DNA of 64,000 bases from Hansfordia pulvinata (Eukaryota; Ascomycota; Sordariomycetes; Xylariales). The notes under the pieces were generated by a model. It did no database searches. It saw nothing but the letters and a program-made list of their open reading frames with translations, and had not been told where the DNA came from. The translations under genes and the position numbers were made by a program. Shown here piece after piece: positions 23,279 through 35,870 of this stretch (the stretch's first letter is position 1; each line of letters opens with the position of its first letter). The stretch lies in assembly GCA_006538405.1 (NCBI GenBank), contig BJKQ01000002.1, forward strand, positions 2,790,001-2,854,000. The letters run 5' to 3'.

Positions 23279-24410
23279 AAGCACCACGTTGACCGTGAAC
23301 GCCTTTTCAGGAGAGCATCGAAATCTGCCGCATGAACTTGGTGGAGATTGGCGCGAGAATACCGGGGGACTCTTCTCTGACTCGTCTTTCGCATAATATT
23401 TTGCACACCACATCGTCAGCGCCCATGATACATACTTCGCGACTGGGCTTTCATCCGCGACAGGGCCAACCAGCAAACAACTCATCGTAGGACTGGACAT
23501 CTGGAGTACCTACACAGTTGAATGCGGGCACTCTGTGCGCAATTCATGGCTGCCATTTGGCCAGCCCGGCAGATGGGTACATGTACCTACCTTAGTAACT
23601 ACTAACCTACGAGTAGGTATACTTCAGGTAAGGAACACAGATGACGATTCAGCCACAAATACGTGCCACTTTCCGACCCGGAGCCAGGAAAATGGCAAAA
23701 GGGCCCAAAATCGCCACGCAGTCGCGACAGCTAACGTAATCGGTGACAAAAGTAATTGCGGGCGTTGGCGGTCCCAAATGGAGGCTTGCCACGTCTACGA
23801 TGGAGTGCCCCGTACATACGAGTAAGGCACCCAAGGCAATACACGTACACGGATGTACTCCGTGGCAGTGGTGGAAGAAACATCCCTTGTTGCAGAAGCC
23901 CCTTGGCTTGCTCGGGTACTCAGCACCTTCAATGCACTTTTCCATCAATACAAATTGATGGATAGGATCAACACCACAGAGTACCTAAGGTACGAATCGA
24001 TATTCGTACTCTTATCCGTGGGCCCGCGAATGGCAGCCGTCAGCAGCCAAATGCGTACGCGTCGCGGCTCCGGGTTGGGCCAAGATCTGCCCGCCATTTT
24101 CCCAAGCTCCCGTCTCCAATGTGATTCCCCCGTACACCCCGTCCGTGGCATCGCCAGCGATGACGAGTCCGGAGAGGGCAAGTCACCAAGGTGATCTGCG
24201 GCGACCGATCACCTGGCGCGCGCCAGGAACGGGCCATGCCACGCCCGAGAAAAGGAGGATAGGTGGGGACCCGGGGAGTTCCAACAGGCCGACGTCGCGC
24301 TCCCGGCGCCGGCGCCCTTTCTGGAGACGGCGCGCGAGAGATACGGAGTAATAAGTACCTAACTCGTGCTTGGGTCTGTCTCTTACGAGGGTAGAGGGGT
24401 ACCTCCACGT

Positions 24411-24422
24411 ACGAGTACTCGT
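24411..24422. repeat. Perfect 12-bp palindrome ACGAGTACTCGT (copy 2)
   Basis: Same palindrome as at 10102-10113; it is preceded by GT, so a TACGAGTA word starts at 24410. Confidence 0.9.
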
Positions 24423-25148
24423 GCCCCGTACCCGCATCCCATGGAAATAATAAGCAGGCTCCCACTTGGTGGCTGGCACTGACCTCGACGGGTTGGCGTT
24501 TGAAACACGACAGAGGCCCCGTGCAGGTCAGGTCACTGAGGTTCATGTGGTGTCTTTGTTGTTGTCTGTGGGCGCCGGGTGAAGGTAGTGGTTTACGAGT
24601 ACCAGACGGGGATTTTCGCGGTTGCGCCTGCACTCTGGCTGGGACATCCATCAATCGTTTTGGCAGCGACGACCTCGATGGGCGCCCGTACCTGGCATGC
24701 ATCGATGCCGATGGTCATGTCATGACTTGACACCCGACCTCTTTACGGAGTAACGCCCCTTCTTTCTCGCCCTCCCGCTCTCTCCCTCTTTCGCCCTCCG
24801 CATCTGGCCGGCATCGCCAGTCAACATCCCGTACGCCGTCACCTCTCCCTCCTCTGTGCCCACCCACTTCGGCGGACTCGGGCGAAACGCTAGGGCAACA
24901 CGAGCTTCCGCCAGCAGGGCCCCGTCGGCCCCAGGCTAGTCGCATCCACCGCGCCCACTACCCAGCAGCCTGTTATCCACCTCCATTTCGGCCCCTCATC
25001 ATCTCGCCACCTCGCGACCGGGAAACCGATTCGCATCCTCCACCCACTCACCCACTCACGACTGCAGCAGCCTTCAACAGGCCTCAGCACACGAGCCTAC
25101 CGAGTATCGTACTGTGCAACCAGTTGCTGAGGCACACCTTGGTAGGGT

Positions 25149-25168
25149 GGCGGCGGCGGCGGCGGCGG
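25149..25168. repeat. GGC trinucleotide microsatellite
   Basis: About seven GGC/CGG units in the gene-poor block. Confidence 0.8.
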
Positions 25169-28100
25169 AGGCGGCGAGCGTACAAGGCTCGTAGCAGGGT
25201 CTGGACAGCTCGTTTCTCCTATTGCGACCCCACGCGCGCCGCGGTCCCCTACCTCGAACCGGCAAGGCCACCAGCACTTCCCCATGCCCATGGCCTGCGG
25301 ACACTCGCACAAGAAACCAAGTCCACATTCCAGAAAATGCGCAAGCGGGGCCTTTCCGTCGTCTCTTGGACTTCCCTTTTCCTTCTGCCCACTTGATCAC
25401 GACACAATGTGGAGCCTGCTGAAGGCTCCTCGCCTCATATCTGCGAGTATTTACCCCCAATTCGCTGCATGATGATGCGTCGAGGCTCCCACATGTCCAT
25501 CCGTCCCGGCCTATGTCCTCCGTACTGGCCATAGCACGCGCCCATGGTGAATTGCTAGGCTCCGGTTGAGCTACGCTTCTCCCATCTACAATCACTCCTA
25601 CGAATACTCGTGCCCGGTCCTCACAACGCAGATTTTGCAGAGAAAAGCCCAGCCGATCAGCTACAGCAGGAAGAAGAATAGCAAGTACGGATCGGTGAAG
25701 GGGAAAACAAGGGGGGTCCACACTGGCCAACCAAACCCCGTGCTCTGCGGCCCCGTAGCTGGGGAGGGCTCGGCTCTACGATAGGAGGCGGCGGGGCCAC
25801 AGTCTGGGTTTCCCGTGGTCTCCCTGCCTCTCACATTTGCGTGATCCGTTGCGGACGCGGGGATCGCAATCCTGCCGAGTCGAGCGGGTGCGGAGAACCC
25901 CGACGACAGGCAAGCAAGCAATATCTCTACGGAGTACATCAAAGCTCGACGGCCGGCCGCGGGTTGGCGGGCTACGGGTTGGGGTGGCACCAGCCATCGA
26001 AATAGATGCACGGCATACCCATAGGCCCGGTATCACTACTGTGTCGTGGTGTTGACTGTGAGTGGTTAGTCGCCATCATATGTGTTCCAAGAGGAACAGC
26101 AATGCGATGCAACGTCCAAGGCGGCCTACGTTCGAGGCAGCACCAAAGATACAATGTCAGCGATCAATGTCCGTTCCCCATGAAGTGGCGCACAGAAGAC
26201 GCCATCACCCCTCGGCAGCAGAACGTACAGACACACGCATACTTGTGCGCGTCCGTGAAGGAGTCGCCGTGTCGACATGCACTCATATGCACGCGGGCGT
26301 TTGCCTTGGTCCGATCGCGTCTCTGAGCATCGGTATTAAGCATGGAACACTTCACGAGTACTTCGAAACAGTTCTGTCGGGACACCGCGCAAAACATGAC
26401 ATCAATCGAGTTTGCCAGAATATCGGACGTTTGAAACATGCTCCGATGAGCACACATGAGCACACGGGCCGGCAAGGATTTGATATCCTCCATACGGCAC
26501 CTACCTATCTATGTCTACCACGAGGTCGGTGCTTGCGGGCTCATCGCTCCGTGAGGCGGCGGAGGCCCAGAACGGAGACCAACGTCTACCTTGGAGTGCT
26601 TGGGTACGGAGTAAGCGTACGAGGTCGCATGGGTAGGTTTTCCGAGTGGAGCTGGTACTGCTATGATAGTCTAACCTTTTCTAGGCGGAATTATGGAGCA
26701 AACTGACTGCTGATAACGTTGGTTTTTGGCTGATAAGAAGGGGGAATCAAGGGGATTTAGCCATACAATTCAAGTAGTATTCCCACTCAAGATGTGCCTA
26801 TCCAGGTTAAAGTGCGCTAGCAGACGCTAATGCGCGACCTGACAGGGGGTCGAAAACTCCGGCCTGCAACCTCGTAGTACCCTACCTGCACAGGGTACTC
26901 GTGGATATCTACCGTACCCAGTACGAGTAGGTGAGAGACAGCCAAAGTCCCCCATGCTTCTATCCATGTATCGCGGACTGAGAGACGCTAGCCCGTCGTG
27001 TCAGGAAGCATTAAAGGTGAGACTCGAAACAATCTGGGGTTGTCTCTAACTCGTACTGCCCTGGGCCCGCCCAGCGTTGCCTCATACCTTCGGGCCCGTC
27101 TTTCAAATGCAGATCACCTCCATTGCCCTTGGCAAGTACCCGGCCAGTACCGCTTCACCCCTCTTCACGGACGTACCCACCCTGCCTGCACTGGACCCAC
27201 GGCTCAGAGCCAGGTCTGCTCCAGTCGTACATGTAGCCCCATTGCGCACCATTGCAGCAATCGAGTCTTGTTGGTACTCCGTAAGGTATGCTTTGGATCG
27301 CCATGGTGTCTCCCGGTCGGGCCCAGCTCACCAAGACGTTCTCATGACAGGATCCCATCACCGCTGCGAGGCCAGCCACCCTCTGGTTCTGGGCATCTGG
27401 CTCGACGGAGCCCCGACAGCCATGGGATGGCAGCAGCTGGGACGGAACGCCGTTGAACCCCTATTCATTCGCGCAAGAAGGACCCGGAGACCCTCCTCGC
27501 CGTGGTCAGGGGCCCGGCTCCTGAATCCCTGGCCCGGTAATGCATCAATGTCAATTTACTTGGGCATTCCGGGTCGCGTATCTGGACGCATGCAAGTAGC
27601 GGGGCTCGCGCAACGGTCGATTTGGCTTGGAACTGGAGGATACTTCGAAATTCAGGTCCGGGTACAGCCCAGGCATCATGGCTGCGTGGGAGGGAGGGTC
27701 CCCACTCAAGTTGGGTCGCCGCGGTCCCACGAAACCCACCCGTGTCCAGTCCAACCCTGGTATCCATCTTGTACCTTAGATACAGGTGCCTAGGTACCTA
27801 CCTATCGTAACCCTTCATCAGCCTCAAGCCTGCACTAGCAGATCCAGGGTCCTCGACGAATCGTCGCCTCATAGTATCGACAACTACCTACGACAACCGT
27901 CAGTCAGGCAGTGCAGCAGCTGCCATCGCCCTTTTGCAGAAATCCCTCACGCTGTTATTCATCACGCAATGTCTCGTCGGTCTCAACTGTCCCTGACTGC
28001 GTCTCTCCCTCTCTCTATATCCGTGTCACCTTTGAGTCTCGCCTTGCCTTGGCCTGGCCAGGCGTTCATCGCCGAACGACTGCTGACAGCCACGACCTAA

Positions 28101-28684
28101 TTAGCGGCCAAGGTGCAGCGAGCGAAGCACCTCGCCGGGTGGGTACGCCGCCGACGACTCTCGCCCCTCACGATCCAAGACGCGCGCCCGAACGCGCTGT
28201 GGGACCCTACCATCGCAGCCTGCCTTCCACCGGGCGCCGCATGTCCGAACTCGTGGCCTCGTGGCTTTTCTCCCCGGTCCGCTGGGGCTGTCCAGCGCGG
28301 CTGCCGACATGCGCCGTGCCGATTTCGAGAGATGGAACAGAAAGGCGGCGGCGCATCCTGCCCCGGCGCTTGGCGGGCCGGCTGCCTGTCACCTCGTCGT
28401 GTCACCCGGGACGCACATGCCGAGCACACGCACACGGGACCCGGGGATTGGTCGCGCGGTCTGACGTCGAGGTGCTTGCATTTGAGGAGAAGGAGAGGCG
28501 CCTGACCTGTCGCCGCCCACATCCGAGTTCGTCGCTCGTCGCACATACGTGGCCGTCACACGACGGGAGAGCTCTTGTCTCTTATCGATCTGTTACTTCC
28601 ACACTGCATGCCGTCAGCCCAGCGCGACAGATGCAAGACACTCCCCCCCAACTTGGCTGCTTCTGCAGCGCGGTACAGAAGAAG

Positions 28685-28695
28685 CCCCCCCCCCC
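28685..28695. repeat. 11-base poly-C run
   Basis: Uninterrupted C run in the gene-poor block. Confidence 0.8.
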
Positions 28696-30252
28696 GCGGG
28701 GTGCGCGGCGCTTCCAAGGAAACGGGCAACGATGCGTCGTATCCCCCCGGATTTCTTATCCATGCCTGTCCAAACGCCTCGACTGTCGCGTCCTGCTCCA
28801 GGCCCGGCCACGGTCTGCACGTCGTCCGCGTGGCCCGTCGCGTTGCGCGGGCTGGGCAGTTTCCGCTCGTCACCGGCCTCGGGCCAAGGTAGGTATCTTC
28901 ACACTTTAGGCCAGAACAGTCGTCAGGTCCCGCCCTATTGGCGTTTGACACAACCCTGGCAGCTATCTTCGTGAGGTACGAGTATCAAGGTTTAGCGTTG
29001 GCCACCAGGCCGGGCCGAAACCATGTCGAGTGTTCCCACCGCGGGCTCGAGATGCTTGGCGCGCCGGCGACAAAGGACGGGATCTTGGGCTCGTCCAGGC
29101 TGCGGCGTTTGAGTCAAGGCACAACGGCAGTGTTCCAGCCAGTCGGGCCCGCGGTGGACCTGGTCTAATGCGTGGGATCGCGAGCGATGGCTTAGGTACG
29201 GCCCAGAGAATAGGCTCCCCGACGTACGCGTATGCCGGGGCCATGCGTATCGGGACGCGCGCTTAGCTGGCCGCGAGTCAGAACTTGCACTCGCCCCGCG
29301 AGCTTAGAAAGAAGAGCGGGAGAGGGGAGGAGAAGGGAAAGAGGGGGGGGTTGGAATGTGCACAAAAGAAAAACCCCTCTTCACCTCCCCCCTCCCCCTC
29401 CCTCAGCATCCAGAGCGAGACTGGCCCTTTTCGGTCGGAGCTTCTGTTGCGACTCGGCGCCATCCACTACTCAGCTCAGCTCGTACGCGTCACACCGTCA
29501 CAAGTTGGACGTTTATTTTCCCCCCTTGTTATGTTGTGCACCCGGACTCTTTTAGGATGCTGTCTGCCTGCCGGCCACGGTCGGGAGGTCGGCGCCGGGG
29601 AGGAGCGCAGCAGCGGCTACTCTCGATTCGCACACGCAGAGTAGCAGTCTCCGACTTGGCCGTGGTGCGTGGTGTTCGACCTGCCCGCCTTCGTCCAGGC
29701 TTCGTCCAGGTTGCCCCATTGTCAGACACGCACCCCTTGCCGCCTGCCCTGTGTGAGGCGCCCTCGTCAGACTTGACTCCCCCTGCCGCGCTCGCACACA
29801 CACACCCCGATCGACTCGGAGAAAGTGAGTGGTTGAGTGAGTGAGGTCGGGGAAGGACACAAGGGAACGCCATGCCGAGAGAACCCGGTCGGGGAAAACG
29901 TCAGCTTGTCCCCTCCCGACCTGCTGAGCTCTTTGTGTCGCTGTGCTCGGGTAGGCCTATCTGCCCACAGCCTTGTACGCAGTCGGGTGCCTGAGTACCT
30001 GCCGTAGTGTGTAGTTCTCTCTCTACCTCTCCCTCTCTCTCTGTGTGTGTGCGTGTGTCCGTCCATCTGGTGACTGTGCGCTCACACCGCCACTTGCCTC
30101 CTGGGAGAGATGGCGTCAAGGGAGCTGGCGGCGACTCAGCCTGCTTCCCCCGTGTCCCTCTTTTTTTTTCCCTTTTCATTTACGCGTTCAATGATCACCG
30201 GTCTCGCGCTTGCACGTCAAGCCCCAGTACCACGAAGTACGATGTTGAACAT

Positions 30253-30263
30253 CCCCCCCCCCC
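30253..30263. repeat. 11-base poly-C run
   Basis: Uninterrupted C run in the gene-poor block, about 110 bp from a 15-base G run. Confidence 0.8.
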
Positions 30264-30375
30264 GCCCTTCTTTTATGTCACTCTCTTTGAATATGCGGTA
30301 TGACCTCTGATGCTTTCTTGAACTGCGGGGGTCCGTCGCGTCGCGTTCCGGGCCTCGGCCAGCCGAGCGAAAAAA

Positions 30376-30390
30376 GGGGGGGGGGGGGGG
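30376..30390. repeat. 15-base poly-G run
   Basis: Preceded directly by a run of six A. Among the longest homopolymers in the window. Confidence 0.85.
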
Positions 30391-30628
30391 TTCCGTTGCG
30401 CACTGCATTCTGCGCACTGCATTTCTCACCCGTCTCCCCCCTCCGGCGGCGTAGCATCGGTTTCCTCACGTCCCGTCCGGGTGGCGGATGGCACGCCAGA
30501 CGGTCCCCGCGCTTTTCAGCCAGCCCTAGAGCACATTACCTGAGGGACGCGCAAAACATCAGGCCACCAGGCTTGTCGGCCGGCCGCGGGAATCGGGATG
30601 GGATGCATCGGTAGCAGCAGCCCCGATA

Positions 30629-30642
30629 TACGAGTACTCGTA
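30629..30642. repeat. Perfect 14-bp palindrome TACGAGTACTCGTA (copy 3, extended)
   Basis: The 12-bp palindrome found at 10102, 24411 and 59548, here extended by one matching base on each side. Confidence 0.9.
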
Positions 30643-31818
30643 CCGCGGTCGATCCCGGGGGGGTTGGAGGTTGTACAATATTTGGGGAAGGCTGCTCGCG
30701 GAGGGCACACGGGGTTCGGGTTTTTTTTCCCAACTCGAACGCAGACATGTCGCTTTGGCACTCTGTTCAGCAGACGCCTGGCCTGACCAAGGCAGCACAC
30801 TATACAGCATGACGTTTCTTTAGCTTCTGCTGTGTGTGCGCGCGCGCGGCTCGGTGCGGACACTGCGGCCCCCCAAATTCAAAGAGCTCTCTGCTTGCCC
30901 AATGTCTTGTTTCTCCGTCTCCCGGTTTTGAGTGTAGGCATGTGAAATCACAGGCCCCCTTTTTTTGCCCCCTTACAACACCCCCCTGTGTGCCCATCGC
31001 AAAGAAACGTCCCCGTAACCTCATGCGGGCCGCGTTGGGCGGACGAAGCTCCGCGGCGCGGGGACGACGGGGGGGGGTCTAGGCTATGCGGCGTCGCGGG
31101 GAGCCGGCAGTGCATGCCAGTGACGATCGTTGTCAGTAGGTAAGCAAGGATTGGATTGGCACGGTCTGCCTCTCGGGCAAGTGGCTGGAACATACAAGGC
31201 TGGTCCTCCTGCAGCACAGCCTCCCGGATAACGGGGGGGGGGATTGTCATTGTGGCGCGCATCGGAAAAGGGGGGGTAATCCGCAAAGGCTGCACTTTCG
31301 GTCTCCTGGAGCCCTGACACTTGTCGAACCAGATCAGCCCGCGAAGGGGATGGCCCCGGCGGTGTGAATGCAGGGACGCAACCCTTGGCCTCGACGACGT
31401 ACGAGAGTACAGCAGGCCCGAACTGGGAACCGAGCGTGTTCCGAAAAAGGGGTCGCTGCCGGGAGGGCTGAATGCACCTACTCGTACGCGCCGGTCAGCT
31501 ATGGGGACCGACTGGGCTCCAGAGCGTCCCGAGACGATACGCACCGGCGCGGTTCGGCCTGGTAAGTCCACGTCCTTCGCGAGTGATTCTTCAGGTCGAC
31601 TCGGCGGGGGATATTCGATCGAGTGCCTTTTTCGTCTGCTCGCTTTCGAACACTCCCCGGGCCATGCACACGTAGTTGGAACAGACATCAGTCATCTGCA
31701 AATGACGAGCATCAAGAACGCTTCGAGAGCACCCGAGCAACCAACGATACCCGCCTCCCACGCGGAAAAGAAGTGACGGTGGAAGAAGATACTCAGTGCG
31801 CGCAAGCGGCCCACCAGG

Positions 31819-31833
31819 CCCCCCCCCCCCCCC
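31819..31833. repeat. 15-base poly-C run
   Basis: Uninterrupted C run near the right end of the gene-poor block. Confidence 0.85.
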
Positions 31834-32276
31834 TTCAAGCAGAGTCGCCATGTTTCTGGCGAAGCAGCCTTCTTCCTCCTCCGTTCGGCCCCGAAGAGAA
31901 AATTCTGTCTGCCTCCCGAGACAAGACAGGATTGATGCGCCCTCTTCCCTGCTTACCCCCGAAGAGACAGGGGGTGACCTGGGAGGGAAATCGCGGCAAA
32001 GTCACGCCTCGAGAGCCGGACGCGACTCCCGTTACCTTACTATCTGCCACCTCTGATCATCTCACAAAAGACGGGCCTCCACTTCGCTGGGAAACCAGAA
32101 GCCAGGCGCCACGCTCACTGTAGGTGTACGAGCTGCGGAGTCTGCAGAATGCTCTCTCTGACACTGACAGAGGTGGTGGCATGTCAATGGCGAAGAAAGG
32201 GGTTTACTCGTAGGGACCAGGACTAATCTTTGTGACGTGGATATAGATTTAGATAACACCGCACTAACTTATCCGA

Positions 32277-32348
32277 GCGCGTTTGGTCTAATGGTTAGGA
32301 TTCAACTCTTCCAAAGTTGAGGTCGGGGTTCGATTCCCTGGACGCGCA
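32277..32348 (+). tRNA. tRNA-Gly (anticodon TCC)
   Basis: A 72-nt cloverleaf without intron. The acceptor stem GCGCGTT pairs with GACGCGC (last pair T-G), with discriminator A at 32348. The D arm contains GGTCTAATGGTTAGGA. The anticodon stem CAACT/AGTTG encloses the loop CTTCCAA, giving anticodon TCC, which reads GGA glycine codons. The T arm has the expected GGTTCGATTCC core. Internal A and B boxes for RNA polymerase III are therefore present. It stands alone at the border between the gene-poor block and the Zn2Cys6 gene, about 530 bp from that gene's 3' end. Confidence 0.93.
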
Positions 32349-32877
32349 CAACTTCAAAGCTGTTCCACCCGAGCAGCCAAATTCCTTTTGCTCCGCCCGG
32401 AGCCGCCTTCTTGGAAAGACTCCTCGGAAAAGGCCTTGGCCGCATTCGTACCCCCGTGCGACTTGCTGATAAAAACCCGGTGTTTGTTCATGGTACATTC
32501 GATTCATTCTTTTATGCCTTGCGCTGCGGTGTCTCGTAAGTACAAAGCCGGCGGTGGACCGGTCCTGCAGCTCCTCCCTTTCCCAACTGCGCGATTGGCG
32601 ATAACCCGGTTCCCGAACCGAGTCGGGTTCAGCTTGAAGATGGTGTTTTTGTTTCTTGACAAGCTAGCCCCCCGGACACCCCGACGGTGTGGCTCGCTGC
32701 GCAAAGGCTGAGGTTCTAGAAGCCGGAAGCCGAAAGCACATGTCTCGCCGTACCAGAGAAAGCCTGCCAGGTTTCAGGGTCCCTGAGAACTTATTTTCTG
32801 CAGAACGCGGAGGCTGACGCCGCATACGGGCAGTGACGAAAGCCAGTTCCCACCGAGGGTCTATCGTGCAGTGCTAC
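32349..32877. other. Intergenic region tRNA-Gly / Zn2Cys6 gene
   Basis: About 530 bp holding the tRNA terminator region and the 3' flank of the minus-strand regulator. Nothing further recognised. Confidence 0.5.
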
Positions 32878-35870
32878 CTACCAATACATGCCCCTGGCCT
32901 CGTCCAGCCATCCGTTCCAATCCATGCCCGCCTCGTCAAGATCCATATCCATGCCCAACGAGTCTGCCGCAAACCCGTACGTGTCGCTCTCGGGGTCGGA
33001 ATCTGCCCACAGCCACGCGCTGAAGCCTGGCCCGATAGGCTGACCACCCGACCAATCGGCTGAAATGGCAGGTTGCGCCATGTAGGGGGGGGCAACGTGT
33101 GGGCTGGGGGCGGCGAGGGTGCTTGACGCTGGAAAATTCGTCGCCATAGAATGCATGTCGACACCCGCCAAGGAAGGAGCTGGCACGCCCGCCGAGTGGG
33201 CATCACTGGAGGCCCTGGCGACTTCATCGACATGAAGGCGTGGCTGGCTTTCGGCGTGGTGCATGGCCTGTGCGGCGCCGGATTGTGCCTGTGCTCGCGA
33301 CGCGTCAGACGTGCTGGAAGGGGTGCCTTTCGACGACGATTTGTATGGGCAATACATGGAGCTCTCAAGAGTCCGGCCCTCGCCACCGTGCTGGAGGGTT
33401 GTTGGTCCTGACGGCTCGAACAGACTTCGCCAGTGTGCAGTGAAGAGCTCCTCGGCCCTTTCGCGGGGGAAAGGCCCGGAGCTCCCCAGAACGAAGCGGC
33501 CAGTCTCGTCCAGCTCTCGCTTGGTCACGCTCATAGGATCAGCGCAGAGCTCATGAAGTTCTTGACGGCGGTGCTTACGGGCGCGCGCCATCAGCTTGCG
33601 CAGTGTCGCCCATATGCGCTCATTCTTGGTCATGGTGGAGCGTGACGGGATGAGCCAGCTGCTGTGGAGAGCAACCCAAGCCCTCTCAACTATGGGCGAC
33701 CAGGGCCGCCGCACGATCTCGAGGAGAAGGTAGACGATGGCATGCCATTGCGTGAAGCTCTGTGTCAGCCACCGCAGCCCGCGGACCCTCTCCTCGGCGT
33801 TGAGATAGTGGTTGTATTCGGCCACCTCGATTGCGCAGACGAGCATCTTGTCACGGGACTGCTCGTTGATCTCGGTGTCCAGATCGTTCAGAAGAGCCGG
33901 CAGGTATACAAAGAGGGTGTTCTTGGCAATGACGAGGCGGTTGCAATGGTGGATGTACCAGTAGAACCAGCTCGTAGTGTCCGTCATGTATCGAAGGTAA
34001 CGACGCTCGAAGACCTTCCATATCTCGTTCAAGAGACGATCCTGTTCCTGGATGTCACTGGCAGCCATGACGTCTCTGATAACCTCGTTGATGGACCAGG
34101 CCGAAATAGAAGCGGTGACTTCACAGATCTCTTCTCGCCCCTGGGGCAGCTCTTTGGTGTCCGGGTTGAGATCGGAGTCGCGAAGGTTGGTGGGGAGTCT
34201 CGTATCGTAGCTACCGCGGCTGATGCTGAATGTCGTGCCCATGTCGTCTGATGACCGCTGGTCCAAAGCAAGGACATTGAACCAGGCCCTCCGCCGCATC
34301 TCTACCTCGTAGGGAGTAAGATGAGGGAAATGGGTGCCATCACGCTGCAGACCAAGACTCTGGGCCATTCTGACGAGGAGGCCTACCATCATCCATACGA
34401 ACCTGGGGCTGTCGTGCCGGCGAGCCAGTATGAGGAAGATGGCAAAGGCCTGGACCAGAACCAGATTAGGATTCTCGAGGAAGTCGGCGCGTGCCAAACT
34501 GTGCTCGACGCCGAGTCGAAATTTGAGCAGCAGTTCTGTTTTCGAGCACCCAAAATTGCCGGCAACCTAAAGCAGGCAGCAGGTTGTGTTAGCACAGCAT
34601 TATTGTCGTCAGAGAGGGACAGCTCACATCATCACCCTCCATGGAAGACACCGCCGCGTAGTATATCGAGGCCAGCAAGGCCTCGTTGGCCGGCGTGAGC
34701 TGAGAGTCCTGGTTCCTCGCGTGCTCGCGCATCATGTGGTTGAGTGTGGGCATATGTATCAGATTGCAGACGATGTTGACGTTCTCTGCATAGACGTTCA
34801 ACAAGAAAGGCACCTGGGACGGAAGAGGGGCATATTCTCGCGTGCTCGCAGACGGGGCGCCTATGCAGTGGGAGAAGAGAAACGCGTGCCGATCAGCGGG
34901 ACGACGATCGAGTTGCTGGCCCACGTCAGAGGGGGGCATATTATCGAGAGCGTCCTCGTCGTCTGAAGTATCCGAATCATCGCCGATTTGTTGTAGGGCG
35001 TCTATCTTGAGTTCCTCGAGCTGCATACTGGTTAGCCAGTTCTGCCGTATGGTACTTGGCTCATAGTCTGATGTCCACTGGGGCAGGCAGGCATGTTGGC
35101 AAGCTTACTTCGTGGCTCATACGTGACCAGAACCTGTTACCGAAGTGGGAGGTGCGGCCTGGCTGCCTGGTAGAGTCTTTCAGGTAGGCAGCAGACTCGG
35201 AAGACGAGGCGACGGGGAACGTATCCTGGCATCTCTGCTCGGCGGCGAGCGAGCCGCCGTCGACGGAAAGGGAGTCTCGAACGCCGTGGGGGCCATGAAG
35301 ACCGGCGGGAGCAGCGCGGTTGACCTGTTCTATCTGGCCGCTGAGGGACTTGACGAGAGATTCCAGAGAGCGCAGCCTCTCCAGAAGCTGCGGTTCAACG
35401 TGGTGGGCGCCGGCAGGGGCTGGCGGGGTCGGGGCGCCGGGGCCCTGAGAGGGCTGGGCAGTCACGGGGACCGAGGCCGGGGCCGGGGCGTCGTTTTGAC
35501 GGACGAGACGGCGGGCCCAGCGGGGAGGGCGGTCATTAGACTGGCGGACGCATTCGATATTTGCGCGGCGACAGTTGGAGCAGGGGGATAGCTTATCGCA
35601 GCGGACCTTGCGAGAGCGGCAGACGACGCAGCTGCGGGGCTTAGCAGAGGCTGCGGAGGCGGAGGCGGAGGCGGAGGCGGAGGCGGAGGCGGATGCAGCT
35701 GAAGCGGTAGAAGAGCTGGGCTGCGCCGGCGATGTAGACGCCGGCAGTTGGTGGTGTGAAGGCGGTGATGGTTCTGGGTGTGGTGGTGGCTGGTGGTGGT
35801 CAGGCGTACTCGCGTATTTCTCGGACGCCGCAGCCGAGTCGCCGCCGAGGGAAGGCGCGGCCGACGACAT
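32878..35870 (-). CDS. Zn(II)2Cys6 fungal transcription factor with fungal-specific regulatory domain
   Basis: Nuclear DNA-binding regulator of 947 residues in three exons: 35109-35870, 34628-35020 and 32878-34566. Introns 35021-35108 (GTAAGC...GCTAAC...GCAG) and 34567-34627 (GTGAGC...TTTAG) keep phase 0. The start is the ATG at 35870; the frame extends upstream to 35948 without an ATG. A zinc cluster with cysteines at about 81, 84, 91, 97, 100 and 107 (CX2CX6CX5CX2CX6C) is followed by a Pro-rich linker and a short coiled coil (LLERLRSLESLVKSLSGQIE) for dimerisation. The fungal-specific middle domain spans about residues 290-640 (e.g. SLGLQRDGTHFPHLTPYEVE, RRRAWFNVLALDQRSSDDMG). The C-terminus is acidic and aromatic and may be the activation region. 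A Ser-Ala dipeptide run of about 20 residues precedes the zinc cluster, encoded by the microsatellite at 35653-35693. Target genes are unknown; the neighbouring divergent reductase gene is one candidate by position only. Confidence 0.93.
35653..35693. repeat. GGCGGA hexanucleotide microsatellite inside the Zn2Cys6 gene
   Basis: About seven GGCGGA units on the plus strand, encoding alternating Ser-Ala on the minus strand just before the zinc cluster. Likely length-variable between strains. Confidence 0.85.

Larger units (their letters stand above)
18501..32276. other. Gene-poor block of about 13.8 kb
   Basis: No frame here has a recognisable domain, sustained third-position GC bias or a believable splice model on either strand. 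The block is rich in TACCTA/TAGGTA and TACGAGTA words, GGT and GGC microsatellites, C/T-rich patches (24750-24860, 29370-29420, 30015-30060) and, from 28.6 to 31.9 kb, at least six G or C homopolymers of 8-15 bases. Fast-evolving or orphan genes and non-coding RNAs could be missed by eye. I saw no transposase, reverse transcriptase, long terminal repeat or telomeric repeat. Confidence 0.55.

Noticed and set aside
25074..25730. 218-codon minus-strand frame in the gene-poor block
   Set aside because: Composition changes along the frame, includes a GGC microsatellite translated as Ala, and no motif is recognisable.
27077..27793. 238-codon plus-strand frame in the gene-poor block
   Set aside because: No domain, no third-position GC bias, and the end runs into TACCTA repeats.
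30110..30310. Possible gene start after a C/T-rich leader-like tract
   Set aside because: The ATG has fair context, but the product is short, crosses T and C homopolymers, and no downstream exon could be placed.
18501..32276. Subtelomeric or RIP-degraded transposon island
   Set aside because: No TTAGGG repeats, no strongly AT-rich composition and no remnants of transposon proteins were seen.
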